Positions 40,972 through 54,651 are shown, numbered from the stretch's first letter. The stretch: 64,000 bases of DNA from Atherinomorus stipes (GCA_023101725.1 JALJCO010003457.1:215477-279476), one strand, 5' to 3'. Notes: generated by a model from the letters alone, not told the origin. Numbers and translations: made by a program.

Positions 40972-40975
<4 letters not shown>
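40672..40975. mobile_element. Truncated Tc1-type element, same family as 7165-7953
   Basis: Starts CAGTCGTCCTCAAAATTATT after TA at 40670-40671. Its inner part (GTTGCTCAACTAAATTTTAGC) is the reverse complement of about 7640-7662. It stops abruptly at the (TA)n tract, where the other end is lost. Confidence 0.72.

Positions 40976-41036
<61 letters not shown>
40976..41036. repeat. (TA)n microsatellite
   Basis: About 30 uninterrupted TA units. Confidence 0.95.
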
Positions 41037-41039
<3 letters not shown>

Positions 41040-44000
41040 TATACACACAGTGCTTAACAAGTTTAGTAGACCACCACCCTCTGGAAGGGTTTTGTCACAG
41101 CTGCCCCACATTAACAGCATAGGTAATTACCAAAATCCTTTTTTATGTTTCTGTAATGGTTAATGCATACGTTTGTAGAAGCTCTTTAACCAAAATGATA
41201 TTTTTAATGCTAAAACACAAATAAAACCTAAAACATATTGAACTTAAGAACAAAAAAGTTAATCGAAACATACGTTTGCCAGCAAGAATGCAAGCTGTTA
41301 CTAAGGCCAAAGGAAGTCATATAAAATATTATTGTTTTTTGTTGTTGTTGTTATTATGTGTGAAAAAAGGTCTATTTGGTCATTTCAGTTTGTTGTTTGT
41401 CAAATGCCAATAACAATACATTTTTTTTTAGTTTTAAACAAATTTTTGAAAGATTTCTACATTATTCATGTTTTCTTGTTTTTATGACTGGTGGTCTAAT
41501 AAATTTGTTCAGCATTGTATGTAAACACGAGGGTTTTTTTTTTTATAGAAGGATAATAAGCTACTGTAAAAGCAGAATCTGAAAAGTAATAATCTGAACA
41601 CTCAATTCTGAGAACTTAACTACTTTGGAGGTGAGAGATAAAGCATTTACTAACCGTATCGACCCAGTGTTGCAATCATGTGATTAAAAGTTCAATAAAG
41701 ATTTTTACTGCAAGTCCCTCTGACATTAAACTTGGAGCTGTTTGCGATAACATTTGCCATTGATTTTAAAAAATCTTTTAAATTTACTTTTCTATTACCA
41801 GCCAGGTGGACAAAAGGATTGGAGAGGAAACAATTTTGATGGCAGATTGGTTTTCAGCTAATGTCTCTCATAAGAAAAAACTAATGTATATTATCTATTT
41901 TCGTATGAATTTTGTCCCCTTCAGTTTATGGTGTTTGTTTTGGACCTGGCACACGCTGTTAGACGTGTTATTAGTCTTGTGGGTTCTGGATTCTATGTAT
42001 TTTGTATGTTCATACCAATGTAAATACAAGCAAGCACTGTGTATATAATAGATTTTTGCACTGTGAAATACTTTGACTATTTTTGTTACTTTCTTGTCCT
42101 TTATTTCAGCTTGTGTTTTGTCTCTTCTCCCTTTCAGCTTGGACTGGCATCATCTCAAAAAGTTGATAAATATTGTATTTTGTCAAAAACCAAATGAACT
42201 GGGTGATTTTTCTTTGTCACATCCATCAGCCTTTTCATCATGATTACACTCAGAAAACGAATATATTGTCTAGATCTATTTAGGAAATACTGATCGGAAA
42301 AACAAGCTGCAGCATGAATGTTTTTAGGGGTAAAAGTGGAAAGAATTCAGCTGAAAAATTACATTTTGCTGCATTTCAGAATTTCCTGATGAACTGTTTT
42401 GTGCCACTCTTTTTAAAGGATTTAATCCCGTTTCAAACACCGACACAAACCTTTTTAAAGCACTCCTGCAACTTTCTCTCACGATTCCACTTGAGTTTCC
42501 TTGCCAGCACCATTCTTGACAATATTTCAGGGCTGAGCGATTTTGTATAATGAGCACGCAGGGAAAACAAAGGGGCTCTTACACCATTTGGTGTCTTGCG
42601 TTGTGATCTGTTGCGCTTGGCAGTGCTTTACACACACATTTTATTCAAAAGTTTCAACTGATTCACATTACCAGCATCCGATGTCTGCTGTATGGCAAAA
42701 CCTACCACTGTCATCCTGAAGATGGATGTCTGCTCACACAATGATGTATGAAGCCTGTTATCACATTAACGATGCCAAGTTCACCTCTTTAGAAGCATAT
42801 TTTTCAGCTTTTATGTAAGGAGCTATTGTATAGTTGATCATTTCAGGCTCTGCTGAGTCCTTACAGTACAACCAGAGAGAAGAAGACATATTGTCCTCCC
42901 TGTGATGAATACTGTCCCCTGCTCACCTCAACACCAAAAGCAATCAACATGAAATGCATTCAGTGCAAGTCTAATATGCAAACTCAACTGAATATGAATT
43001 CAGAGATAGTGAGTGTAAAGTCCCCATAATTATCTCCGATGCTCCTGGTGTGGGTTGATCCTCCCGAGAGGCAGCGCGGAACAATAAAGTTGAAGGCTCA
43101 AGATGTAAATTGTTTTGAAAAGTTTCCATCTTGGGAGCATGTTGGTCTGGGAAGTTTCAGAGAAATGTCAGCGGCCGGCTATTTTAGGGATTTCGCAATA
43201 TTCCCTGACAGTGACAATGTGAGAGCACACTGGACCGATCCCAGAATATGTCAGGAGAGCTCGGACTATTGCCAGTGAAAACAATCGAGCTTGTGTGTGG
43301 TTTGACTTGGAAGTGTGAAACATGACAGGCCTCTGTGTCTAAGTCTTTAGCTGTTAAACATCCTGGAGAAGTCTTTAACAATCCATCATGTCATCAGATC
43401 TCTGTCGACAGGGAGGGATGACATTTCTCTGCTTACTGCTTATTCTTTGTAGAGACTGTACTGACAGCGATGATTAAGATTTTATTGTAATGCTGAGCAT
43501 GAGTCTGTTAGCTAGTGAAACGTGTGGGACTGCAGTTTGCAGTGCATTTTACAGAGTAGCCTCTACTCCCAAGAAACCACAGAAAAGTGTTTGACTCTGA
43601 CTTGGTAACGGACAAAGACTCAGATGATGGTTTCATTCATCCGTAGGTGGTTTCATAGCAGCTTTTCTGTTTCTGTTTTAACACTTGGCTACACTTCACA
43701 GCGGCCATCACCCCTGCAGCAGACCAGCCAAACTCACCGTCATGGCCGTGAGCAAACATACCCGCAGCACCTGGAGACCAAAGATTGTCAAGATGAAGGC
43801 ATGGTGTTGGGGTTAAAAGAGCAGGGCAGGTGCACGGTGACAAACCAGTCAGTCTGAGAGGTAATAAAGTCCAGCTAACTGGTGCAGACAAAATTTCTGC
43901 CAGCATCAGATGTGCAAGTTTCCATGAGCACTGACAAAGGCTCGCTCTGAGCTGGTTGCTGTTAAAAAACTGGGTGGTCTTATTACTGATTGATATTCAG

Positions 44001-46857
44001 ACTTTCTGGAATTATAAATATATTTACAATTAAATGTAACATTCAAGAAGTTTTCTTATGGTTTCCACTGTTGATAGTCCTACCTGTGTGTTTTCCCACC
44101 ACCAGCCCTGACCCTCATCAGCCCTGCTGTCAACACACCGCCAGGCTGCCACAGCTGATTTGCCAGATTGCTGCTGTGTGTTGTGTCCTTGCTTTCCAGT
44201 GCTCTCCTTGTCCTGATTAGTTCCTCCATGTGTTCAGGACTTAGTCTTTCCCCCCCTCTCTCTTTCTCTCTTTTCAAGTCTTTTCCCTCCCCTGACTTAA
44301 CCTCTCCGTGCTCCCAAAGATTTGTTTGGCTGCTTGATGTTTTGAACTTATCCTTTCAAGTAGAGCTGCTTTACTTTGACCTTCAGGAGTCTCTAACTGT
44401 GCTTTTTTTTTTCACATTTTTTACTTCAGCCTCAACAGTGTACACATGCTTATATCTTGAGCTGCCATCCAAGCGTGCATATGCTAATGTGAGCAGCCGT
44501 ATTTTGTTTTGAACACAATGTGTGCTGCGTCGTGTTCAGAGCAGCTGCTTCAAAGAAAATAAACCAATCCATCAAAATTGTCTCTCACTCCTCTGCAGTT
44601 TCATCTTATCTGCTCATGAGAGATTGGACTTTTGAGTCTTGGTGAATTAACAGTGTGATGCTCCGCATTAAATGTTAAATCATGATAAATCTGCAGCACC
44701 AAAAATGTACTTTTAACCCTCATCAGTTCGTGATTGGCAGATAATTCCCAGAAGAGTGAACTGGGTAATTTTGAAATCTCTGTGTCTTCCTCTGCACGTT
44801 GCTCTCAACACAACATGCTCATAGCACTGTTGCACATTTCAAAGGCCAAGGCAATTTATTCACAAAAGCCCAGAACAATCAAGATTTTTATTGGATTTTT
44901 AAATTCCACTTGATGGAGTTTGCCTCCTCAGGAAATAAGCATCCTCCAAATGTCTGCGGCGAGAGGAGTAGCTAATGAAATAACTCCTCCTTCAAGATAA
45001 CAATACAGCACTTATAAATTATAATCTCAAATGAGCTCTGTGTTTTCAACTCCTTTGAAGTATTATTAGGAGACAATGCTCACTGCAGGATACTGTAATT
45101 ATCTAAGCCTCCTTGATTTAAAACCCTTTGATATTATGAATATAAGTGCCACAGCGATGCCCTACAGTATTGCTTTGGCACTTATGAGCCACTTGTGTAG
45201 TGCAGCATCCATCTTGCCATCTTATTTTGTGGCAAAAAAAGAGGGATGGGAGTCTGCAGGCATCATGGTTGCAGTAATTTGTAGAGCTGTGGAGCAATGA
45301 AGGTAGAGAGACAGCATTTGTAAAGAATATATTTGCTAAATCTTGCAGCAGGAGCAGCAGATTCATCTACATGTGCTCATTTTGCCACGTGGCTCCTGAA
45401 TTCACTTAACAGCTGAGTCACGCTGCTTGGAAAGAATGCCCGGTAAGAGCCAATGACTATCAGCTCAGTCACATAGACTTGAAGCGACATGGTGATATCG
45501 CTTCCTGAGTGCATCGGACATCATAAAGCATCTACTTGTGTTTGCATCTCAGCTGTCCTTAAAGCAGAGGTGAGCCTGTCAGAGCGCCCAGGGCTTACAA
45601 TACGTCTTTAAAGATAACCGTCTCACTTATGTCTTTCTAATAGCACTTGTTCCCTCATTATGCACTGATGAGATTTGAGAGGCAGATCATTAATTATCAG
45701 GGCACTTGACAAAGAGCAAGCTGCAGCACTGGAGAGATTTTCCATTAAATAACAATTTATTTCTGTTGCCACCAGATATTTTAGCATTCCTTGAAGCAAA
45801 TACGCAACTATTCATTTCAGTGTCAAAATAATTACAGAGGCACAAATAATGCGAAGCCCAGCTGCGGCACAGACAGAACAATCTGTAAACTCTTACTTGT
45901 GTTTACTTGCGCCTCGGAGATGTTGAATAAATTGAATCTTTCTTTGCTGACATCACAGAGTCTGATTCATGCACACATTTCCCTCTATTCATACAGTAAA
46001 TGGTTTTGTGTTACTTGGTGATGTTGAATGTCTGCTCAGACTAAACATTTGTGTGCATTTACACAAACCAGGAACACATTTTTACGATCGTTTTTGTAAA
46101 GAATGTGTCAGAAGGAGGCGTTAAAGAAAGTTTTTCCAAGCATTATGAACGGTGTTGAATAAAACTGAGGGACATTGTTAGATTTAATCACAGCTCCTGC
46201 TGAGTTTATCCAAAAAACTCATGTTGTCATCTGGATTCTGTCATTTGTCTGACTGAAGCTGCATTACGCAACAAGAGGAAACATTTAGCAAGGATGACCC
46301 ATGACAGCAGCACACAGAAGCTTCCCCAGTCCGATCCCTCTCCACTGAACTACAAGCGTCCCATGTCCGAGCCACTTATTTGAACATCTACTGTGTGGAA
46401 ATACAGACATGCACCAGTGGAATAATTCCCTGACACAAAATCAGCCCGAAGATCCAAAGTGCTTAAAGTTAAGGGACCACAGAGCCCTGTTAAACGCAGT
46501 TTTAGCAGCCAAAGCTCCCATTCCACGCACAGACTGTGCTTTTGGATTTTCATGGTGCTCAAAGCATTTTATGAGGGCTGTCGGCACAGCAGGAGCAGCA
46601 CTAACTTATTTCTGTTTTACTATCCCTGCAGAGTGAGGTCACAAGAGAGGTTTTTATAGCTTTCATAAATGTCTGGAAATGAGTGACAGATGATTAATAT
46701 TCTCATAAATGCCCAATTTCCTTTGTTTTATGAGAGATTCATGATAGTTTATGAAACCTAATCTACTGATTTATCTTCTGAGGTCAGAATTTTTTCTTTT
46801 TTTTTTTCTTATGAGTGAAAAAAAAACATATTGGAATGAAATCTTTTTATTTTTATT
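41037..46857. other. Sequence downstream of calcr with no recognised gene
   Basis: Only short or chance frames are seen, plus an AATAAA at 41694-41699. I checked for the calcr neighbours tfpi2 and gngt1 and saw neither. Confidence 0.4.
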
Positions 46858-47050
46858 TATCTATTTTTTTAATTTATTTGTTGGATAGCCCCTTGAGATG
46901 AAACATCTAGTTTTCAAGGGGGTCCAAGAGACAAAAATATATGCAAAACATGACAAACTGCAACGACAGTACAATACAAAACAACATATACATACATACA
47001 AACACATACTCACAGTACAATATAGATGAAGGCAACTAGCTCTCACACCA
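46858..47050 (-). repeat. LINE 3'-end fragment (minus strand)
   Basis: The phrase ATAGCCCCTTGAGATGAAAC and then TTCAAGGGGGTCC is common at the ends of fish retroelements. It may be the 3' part of the same insertion as the reverse-transcriptase fragment at 49418-49618. Confidence 0.45.
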
Positions 47051-47393
47051 CACGACTATTGAGGTATATGACCAAAATAGAAGTAATAATATTATGATAA
47101 TAATAATAAAGATAATAATAAATTTATACATATATGCATGAATATCTTTAACCTACAGATGCGGGCATGAAAAAGTTCCCCTTTCTGCCGACTGCCAGCC
47201 ACTTACCAGCCACTTGTCTGCTAATTCAATCGCACAGAGAAACACCTGTGTGCCCAGGGGAAACGATTTCAGAGCATAAATGAATGCCTGGAACAAGGAT
47301 GTTTCCACACGGCAAGTTTGGACACCGTGCGTGATGACGTGTTCACGGGACAAATCATTCAGCCAGTGATAGTGCAGTAATAGTGCACTATAT

Positions 47394-47398
<5 letters not shown>

Positions 47399-47433
<35 letters not shown>
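47399..47433. repeat. (TA)n microsatellite
   Basis: About 17 uninterrupted TA units. Confidence 0.92.
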
Positions 47434-47436
<3 letters not shown>

Positions 47437-47589
47437 ATATACACACATACTATAGTCATATATTTTAATGAATAAATAATTTTAGAAACATAGGCATGTT
47501 CACTAGCAAGGACCACGCCACAACAAAAGGAGTGATGATGACTGATTGAAAGAAAGAATGAGATATAATGATGAGCCGGAGGAAGACCT

Positions 47590-47900
47590 AGTGTGGGGGT
47601 GTAGTCTTTCGGTAGTGAGTCCGGCTTAGGGAACCCCCCCTCAGATGGAACCCGAAAGAAGAGAAGGAAGCAGACAAGGAACAAGAATGGTGGAGACGGT
47701 CAGATGATGGGAAAGTAGGACAGCAGGAAGGAGAAGGGAGGCAGAGAAGAGGGGGGGCAAAGGCCAGGGAGGGGCAGCAGATGGAGAAAGGCCTAATGAA
47801 GCAGGTGGACAAGGCAAAAGGGAAGGTAGAGGAGACGCAAGAGAGGAAAGGGAGGGGAAGGGAGGGTCGTCAAGAGAACGAGAAACTGAGTTGATGAGGT
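47590..47900. other. Purine-rich stretch
   Basis: The + strand is dominated by G and A for some 250-300 bases (AGGAAG, GGAGGGG repeats). No frame is recognised. Confidence 0.55.
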
Positions 47901-48190
47901 GAGCGAGTATTTAAGGCTGCTCGGTGATTAGTGAGATTGGAGGCAGGTGTGGTTGAGGCGTGGTCCTGCTCCTGAACCTATATTAATGAATTAACCTCAT
48001 GTGTTGAAGATGTGAAAATTCAGTAAAATTAAACTGATGTAAAAGAGTAATAGATCGTAAAAGGAGTGGGAGACCATTCCAGTCATGAGGGGCTTTAAAC
48101 TGAAATGACTGACAGGCAACTTTTTTAAGCATTCTGGTAACAAGGAAGAAGGGGTATTGTGTGTGTTTGTGTATGGTGTTGTACAGGGGT

Positions 48191-48402
48191 TTAACTCATT
48201 CACTGCCATTGACGTTTATAGCCATATACAGCAAGGGAAATAGTATTGAACATGTCAACATTTTTCTTCCAAAATATATTTCTAGTAGAGCTATTGACCT
48301 GAACACAATCTGGTGACAATCTGGCGATATCTGGTGAAAATTGTGATACTTTTTTGCCCCGCTGTATACGGCTATAGACGTCAATGGCAGTGAATGAGTT
48401 AA
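48191..48402. mobile_element. 212-bp TTAA-flanked MITE, copy 2
   Basis: Same length and ends as copy 1 (30801-31012). The differences are TCTAG for TGTAG and GGTGA for GGTAA. TTAA lies at 48191-48194 and 48399-48402. Confidence 0.82.
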
Positions 48403-48409
48403 TAACTGC

Positions 48410-49214
48410 TTGAAGGCGCCATACCTGATTTTGCACATTTCAAAACCATGAGCGAGGTGAACAGTGTAGTTTGAACTGTAAGCTCCGCCCCTAACTGTTT
48501 CTCCCAGTGAGATAAGCTCCTTTCCTTCTTTTTCTCTCCTCCCAGTAGACATGCATGAAATAACGTGCGCAATATCATACTCGTGCACAAAGAAACTCTC
48601 CAGAGAGAAAACTTGAATCTTCCAGTGAATTTACTATGTATAATATATGGTAGACCAGCTGAGGCAGCGCCAGCACCCGAGGACATATAAACTGTTGCTA
48701 AGAAGAAATTTGTTGAAAAAATACTGTCCAGGTGGACTTCCAGTCCACATTCAGTCTGAGGTGTCCAGCTGTTCTCTACCTTCAGTACAATCTACTGAGA
48801 TTTGCATGAACTTTATTCCTTCTTTGGTCTCTCCTGCGTTTCAAGGCTCTCCTCCTCAGTTTTATCCTTTCAGGCTGTTTTGCTGCAGTATCGTGACTTT
48901 CCCTTCAGTAGACGCCATCCGGTTCTATTTACAAGGGCGTGCACGCGCGCGAGGGGAGGCGCCCCTCGTTAGGAAAACACTGAGTGGCTGATTGGAAACT
49001 GAAACCGAAACTGATGAAGAATGAACCGCATTGGCATGAGAAGAGCATCACGCCAGCGTTAGAAACCTAAACTAAAAAGGCCTGGATTCATGCATATATG
49101 CAATCAATGAGTGATTTATTTTCATCAAATAACCTCTTTTAACACATATTATACCGTGTAGAAAAAATTTTTCTTAGAGAGAGATCAAAATAAAATCAGG
49201 TACAGGGCCTTTAA
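48410..49214. mobile_element. TTAAAGG-type DNA element carrying a tandem GAAANN motif
   Basis: The left end TTGAAGGCGCCATACCTGAT is the near reverse complement of the right end, AATCAGGTACAGGGCCTTTAA. It abuts MITE copy 2. At 48995-49012 it contains GAAACTGAAACCGAAACT. The limits are approximate and the left TTAA is mutated. Confidence 0.6.
48995..49012 (+). promoter_or_regulatory. ISRE/IRF-like tandem GAAANN motif
   Basis: Three GAAANN units in a row fit the interferon-stimulated response element consensus. It lies in a transposon far from any recognised promoter, so function is speculative. Confidence 0.35.
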
Positions 49215-49417
49215 GATGAGGAGGACATGAGAAATGGACACATCTAAAAACAAAAACCAGTGATACAGTACATGTACAGCCTTCGTAATTTGGGTGAAAG
49301 GCAACTTAGTGAATTGTACATTAAACAATGGTGGGTTCTGAATGGACGCTTCAAAATAAACCTAAAAAAAATAATTAAAGAGAACATTAATGGGCTGTAA
49401 AAGAAAATCAGTTGTGT

Positions 49418-49618
49418 TCATATAAATAACAGCAGGATAATCAACAGAGGGTAATATGAGTTGTCCAGTGTTACTGCGAAGGAAAAACAGTGAATGGACC
49501 GGTACAATGAGCTCAAGCAGGCATAACTTCTCACGAGTATGTAATCTATGTGAGGCTTGAATGTAAGTTCATGGTGAATCAAGAGACCTGGATATTCAAA
49601 TAAATCAGCCCTAAACAT
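49418..49618 (-). pseudogene. LINE reverse-transcriptase C-terminal fragment
   Basis: The minus-strand frame has a segment of the form PGLLIHHELTFKPHIDYI followed by SLYRSIHCFSFAV, characteristic of fish L2-like LINE reverse transcriptases. It covers about 66 codons, lacks the catalytic region, and is a dead remnant. Confidence 0.65.
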
Positions 49619-51882
49619 GATCCATCAGACATGAAATTCTACAGACATGAGAGCAGATGACTGTTTCAAAAGGCAAAACCTTCCATGACAGGGGATGGGA
49701 GGGTGTGTGAGAAACATACAGCTGACACGAAGGAGACCTGAGGTCATGTCCTTTGAACCAACTTTTTCTCCACTTTGCTTCACACGACTTTTAATTTCGG
49801 CTGGTGTCTGGTAAGGTTTAGGCATGAACCACCTAGTGAGATGGACGTGCCATAACCCAAAGAGTGAGTGTGAGCATACGTGTTCTCAGGTTTGTGTCTA
49901 TGTTTTCTCTGTGATGAACTGGTGACCCGTCCAGGCCACCTGCTGGATTATGTCCCAGCTAGAGCCATCTCTCCTCCAGCAACATAACACAAGTGCAACC
50001 TAAATACAGTATATGCAATCTCTTGAAAAAGAAAAAGTGAAAGAAAATATACATTCAGATTTAACTTTTAAAACTTGAAAATACATAATTCCTCAGTTTA
50101 CATCAAAATGCAAGAAACCAGGAAAAGAGAGAATGTGAATAAGATGGTTTGAAAAGCAAGACGTGAGTTAAATGATGTGTTTATAAGCTGCCATTTGAGC
50201 TCAGACAGTCTCTGTCTCCCTCCATTTTACCTGGTGTGCTTCTGTAGTGACACTGTAACATTGTGGAAGAATTCAGCATTAAGTCTGCATGAAAATTAGG
50301 CTAAATTATTCAAATCTATTTTGTCAGCAGCCAAATCGAGTAATTGCTTTTTTTTTTTCCCCAGTTGGGTGCTGCAGCAACCCTGCACAAGAGACTTATA
50401 ATTCCTTTCGTGAAAAATAGAAATCCTGTAGGATATCATGGACACTGACTCCTGCAGGCTAAAGAGAAAAGGAACCGGCTTACACACAGCACACAAGCCT
50501 GCAGTGACGGTAGCTGCATGCATGCACACTGCACAGGGCATGAGTCACTAGCAAAAGTAAATACAGGAGCTTACAGTCTTTTTCAGGAAGGTCTCCATTA
50601 TTGTAAAATATTCTTTAGTCCCATTCTGCAAGTTTAAGGGCCTGAAATAAAAGAATTCAGGTGTCTGTCTGTCCAGATTTATTTGGTGAATTGTCAAATA
50701 AAAAGCACAACACAAGTCCCTAAACTGAAAATGTGGCTTTAAGACAGCAGAAATGATCTTTTTCCCACACAAGAAGTGATAGATAATTGTGCTGCTATCA
50801 TTAAATTAACACATATTTGATTTTCTACAATCTTGTCAGTCAGATATAGAGTTTAAATGATTTGCCAACTGTTGCATTAGTTTGTCTTTTTTCCACATTA
50901 ATGACAGATTTTTCATTTTAACAAAAAAAACATAGCAACTTCTCCAAGCAAGCTGGTAAAATGGGGTCTGCGGTTTGGCTGGTTGCTACTTCAGTGACCA
51001 CGGTGAAAAGCTGAGAGCAAAGCAAACTGACTGCACTGTTTCCAGCTGCCTTTATACATTAATAATGTATGATGGAGAGAAAAAAAAAAGGGGAGATTAG
51101 CTCTGAGTGTCTTTTGATGGAATAAAAACACCCTCTCAATGTCTTACTGTAAAAAAATCATATTAGAAAGGAATGGTAGAGCATTTTAGGAATTAAGGTC
51201 TTATACTATCTTTCTGGGAGGTTAAAAATAGACTCCCAGTAATGTAAAAATTCAGAACTAAGTTAAACTGTATAAGCTTGAACATGCTCTTCTGCTTCAT
51301 TAAAAAAGGATTAAAAAGCTGAAATCAGCCCGAGATACCATGAGTGTGTGATACCTTCCTCTTCTAACATATGAGCTCTCACAGCCTTTGTGTTTATGTA
51401 TGTGTCCTGCACATAAATAGATCACTTCAACATAAACAGCCCACACACTTCAGGCACTTCATGTACTCAGGCAGTAAGTCACACACTTAAAAACACTGCT
51501 CCCCTGAGGGTAATATACCACCTTGGGTTATAGGAGGATCTTAATAGGAGAGTTAGAGGAAAACAAAACCACATTTCACAAGATGAGGCGTCGTTTACCG
51601 TCTGGCAAATTTGATTGTGGCACCGTCAGGGTATCAGGCGGCTGGCACTCGCCCCAATATCGCCCATAAAGCTTAAAGTAGGCCAAGATAGCATCAATCT
51701 GTCTCACTCCAAAGAGTCCTAAGATGACTGCTGAAGTGGAAGATTAACATGAGCGAGGACCACACATGCAAGCAACAGCACACTCAACTGTGAAAAATGA
51801 GCCGTGGACATGACAGACCAGAGCGTTAGGCCAGACAATCCATTCAGAGGAAGAGACAGACAAGCAGGATCACACACTCTTT
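49619..51882. other. Intergenic sequence, nothing recognised
   Basis: No gene is seen. A fragment of the SINE-like repeat lies at about 49912-49965. Confidence 0.4.
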
Positions 51883-53371
51883 GGCCCTCATTTATCAAAC
51901 GATCGTAGAAATGATCGCACATTTGATCGTAAAAATGGTCGTACGATTGGACCCACGTGCGATTTATTAAAACGTTCGTATCGGTCCAATCTCGTCGTAC
52001 GAACAAAAGAGTCTTGATAAATTCCACAGCTGAAATCCATCGTCATTTAAATGTCACGCCCACGGTTACGCCCTTAAACATGCATAATGATGAGGCTTCA
52101 CCCGGCGAGGTTGAACCGTGGAGAGGAGAGATTCTGCCAAAAAAAAGAAACTTTTTGGGGGGATCAAGACAGAATTCCTCATTTGTGAGGTGGGAAAGAT
52201 TAAAGAGGTGCCGTTTGGCAGCTTAAAAACCGAAGTCAGAGACGTGCACAAAAACGCTGCACGGAAGAGGATCAGTCAGCCTCACCGGTGTGAACGACTC
52301 CGGCTGAGATATTAATAAAAGTCTCAATCAAGGCCTGGCTTATATGGTTTATTCGTTTTATTAGTTATGAAATTTAATAATAGCCCACATCCGATGGGAA
52401 CGTCACAATTCTTTAGCCAATGTGTCAAGAAAAAGTGGTCCAATACTCGCCACCAAAAGATGTTGCACCGCCCCCCCCCCCCCAACTTGCGCTCTAACAG
52501 GTGACAGGTGGATGCCGGTCAGATCCGAGCCTGAACCAGACAGGGACAGAAAAAAAGATAACTTGCATTTGCAAAACTAAGGGACAGTCTGACTGAGCAC
52601 TTACACAACTTTAAAGTATTGATTAGTTATTAGAAATGACCGATCAGCTGCTGCCTCCTCCATTTAGCCCAGTGGGGGCTGCAGGGCGGCTCCCGCCGCA
52701 TCTTCTCCTCTGACTGCGTATCAAAACTCTCCAGCGGTCCGAGCGATGTGCAGCACTGCACAGGACAGGAGTGTATTGTAGATTTTCTCAGAGTCTAAAG
52801 CAGCGTTTCATCCCGCCGAGTCCGAGTCGGACCGTCCGACACCCACCTGCCTTCCTGCAGCCCGAAGCAGCGCTCCACCTGGGCACCTGCGCGTGTGTGC
52901 GTACTGATGCCTTTCTCCGCTCCTATGCGGCAGTTTTACCAGCGGGATGAGGAGATGCACGAACAGTGCAAAGCACTTGTCTCCTAGAACTGTATGTTAA
53001 AGATTTTTAATAATTTGTAGTGATAAATGGAGGAATTAAATTCAGTCACAGCTATTTTTGCAATTTTGGTAATACTTTCTACATTCACTTTTTTTCCTTT
53101 TTCTTTTTCTTTACAAATGGGTTCATTCTTAGTGCTGATATGTGAATACTTATGTTTAAATGGCAGTTTGCCGTTTGGTTAATAAATATTTTCATGTTCT
53201 GCTGCGCTGCTGCAAACCCTCACTGACTCAAACTTGCGTACACGAACTCAGAGCTGTCGTGAGATTTGATCGTATCCTACGATCACGTTCAAATTGATAA
53301 ATACCGAGTCTTGCGTGGAATTGGTCGTACGCACAGATTTTCGTCGTACGATCGTTTGATAAATGAGGGCC
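51883..53371 (+). mobile_element. Harbinger-like element with GGCCCTCATTTATCAAAC ends and Myb/SANT remnant
   Basis: The left end GGCCCTCATTTATCAAACGA is the exact reverse complement of the right end. Several CGTACGA-type motifs are repeated subterminally on both sides. On the + strand 52118-52315 encodes KTEFLICEVGKIKEVPFGSL, similar to the Myb/SANT-like DNA-binding protein of PIF/Harbinger elements. No transposase is seen. The flanking triplets (TTT, ATT) differ by one base. Confidence 0.72.
52471..52483 (+). repeat. C13 homopolymer
   Basis: Thirteen C in a row within the Harbinger-like element. Confidence 0.85.
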
Positions 53372-54650
53372 ATTGTATTTCTGAAACTCTCCTTCCCCCA
53401 TTTTCTTTGGACAGGTTGTGTGAATGCAAACAATTTGCTCACAAAGACGCTGACAGTTAAATAAATTATGATACTGGTGATAAATGACTGGAGGATGTCG
53501 GACAGAAAAGCAAAGATATGTGAATTATTTTCTTAAACTCAGAGAAAACATGGCTGCTTTTTTTTGCCCATTGTGCTTGAGAGATACACGATTAGCTGCC
53601 ACCTGTGCAAATATTTAACAACTGGAGAAAATTCAAGCTCAGGCATGAAACAGATGCATAATGCACCCACCTTGGAGAGTTCACAGGCCTGGGGCTCTTT
53701 AGTCAGGGCTGTGGTCATTTGAATATGTACATAATATTGGTTGAAGTCCATGTGGGACTGAGAGGAAAAAAATGTTTGAGCCCTCCGTCTGCAGCATCTA
53801 TTATCCCCCCCATATTTCCAGGGACACCCTGAGAAACTTGTCAGCTCTCTGCTTGGCAACAGTGAGCTCACCCTGCTGTCTGGCTGTAATCCTCAATCCC
53901 CTACACACCTAAATCCATGTGATTAATAACATCAAGACCAAAAAGGGCAAATCCCGCCTGCTGCATGAGAAAGGTAATCAAAAGGGCTGATGGTCATCAT
54001 CATCAAAGCGCTTCAAGGCGGGAGGGACTGTGAGAAAAGAAGATGATAGGAGTCCAATGCCCCAAGCATCTGGTTATCTGTCCAAAAATGTTAAAAGGAG
54101 GAGGAAACATCAAGTGACTGCTTATCTTTTTCTCACCAAATAGATGTTTAATAGTAAAAAAAAAAAAAGACGTGAAACTGGCTTCAAGGATCTGACAGTT
54201 TATGGTCTCTAATGATCGCACAGTTCTCCCAGACTCCAAAGGCTCTGTTCTGAGAGAAAGATGAGGCTCTGCTGCAAAAATTACTAGAGAATAGAAGCAC
54301 AAATGAAGTGTCACTGATCTATGATGAAAATGTGAATGATAAAAACGCAAGTGATGATAAAAATACATGTGAAAATGTGGTAAAAATGAAACATTTGGGA
54401 TAAAATGAAAATGACCTCTTTTACTTGTTTTACGGCATGATTCATTATTTTTGGACAAACACGTCAAGGTTTGCAACACACACTTTTATTATTTCAGATC
54501 TATAATTTCAAGAGATTAGGTTCAGGTGTGCATTTGATATTTGTTGGGTAATTTATGACACATGTGAAGATCTCTGTCTTTACAGTAATATGCCAAATTT
54601 GTTTAGTATGTAAAGCATTGCACTACTTTTGTATGAAAAGTGCTTCGTAA
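53372..54650. other. Intergenic sequence, nothing recognised
   Basis: The long minus frame at 54003-54479 (158 codons) has no family resemblance I can name and lies in low-complexity AT-rich DNA. Confidence 0.4.
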
Positions 54651-54651
54651 A

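Noticed and set aside
48196..48588. 130-codon minus frame
   Set aside because: It runs through MITE copy 2 and into the adjacent element; the same peptide appears at 30806-31063 because the repeat is duplicated.
54003..54479. 158-codon open frame on the minus strand, the longest in the window
   Set aside because: Its composition is His/Phe/Ser-rich and low complexity, it matches no family I recognise, and no splice or promoter context supports it.
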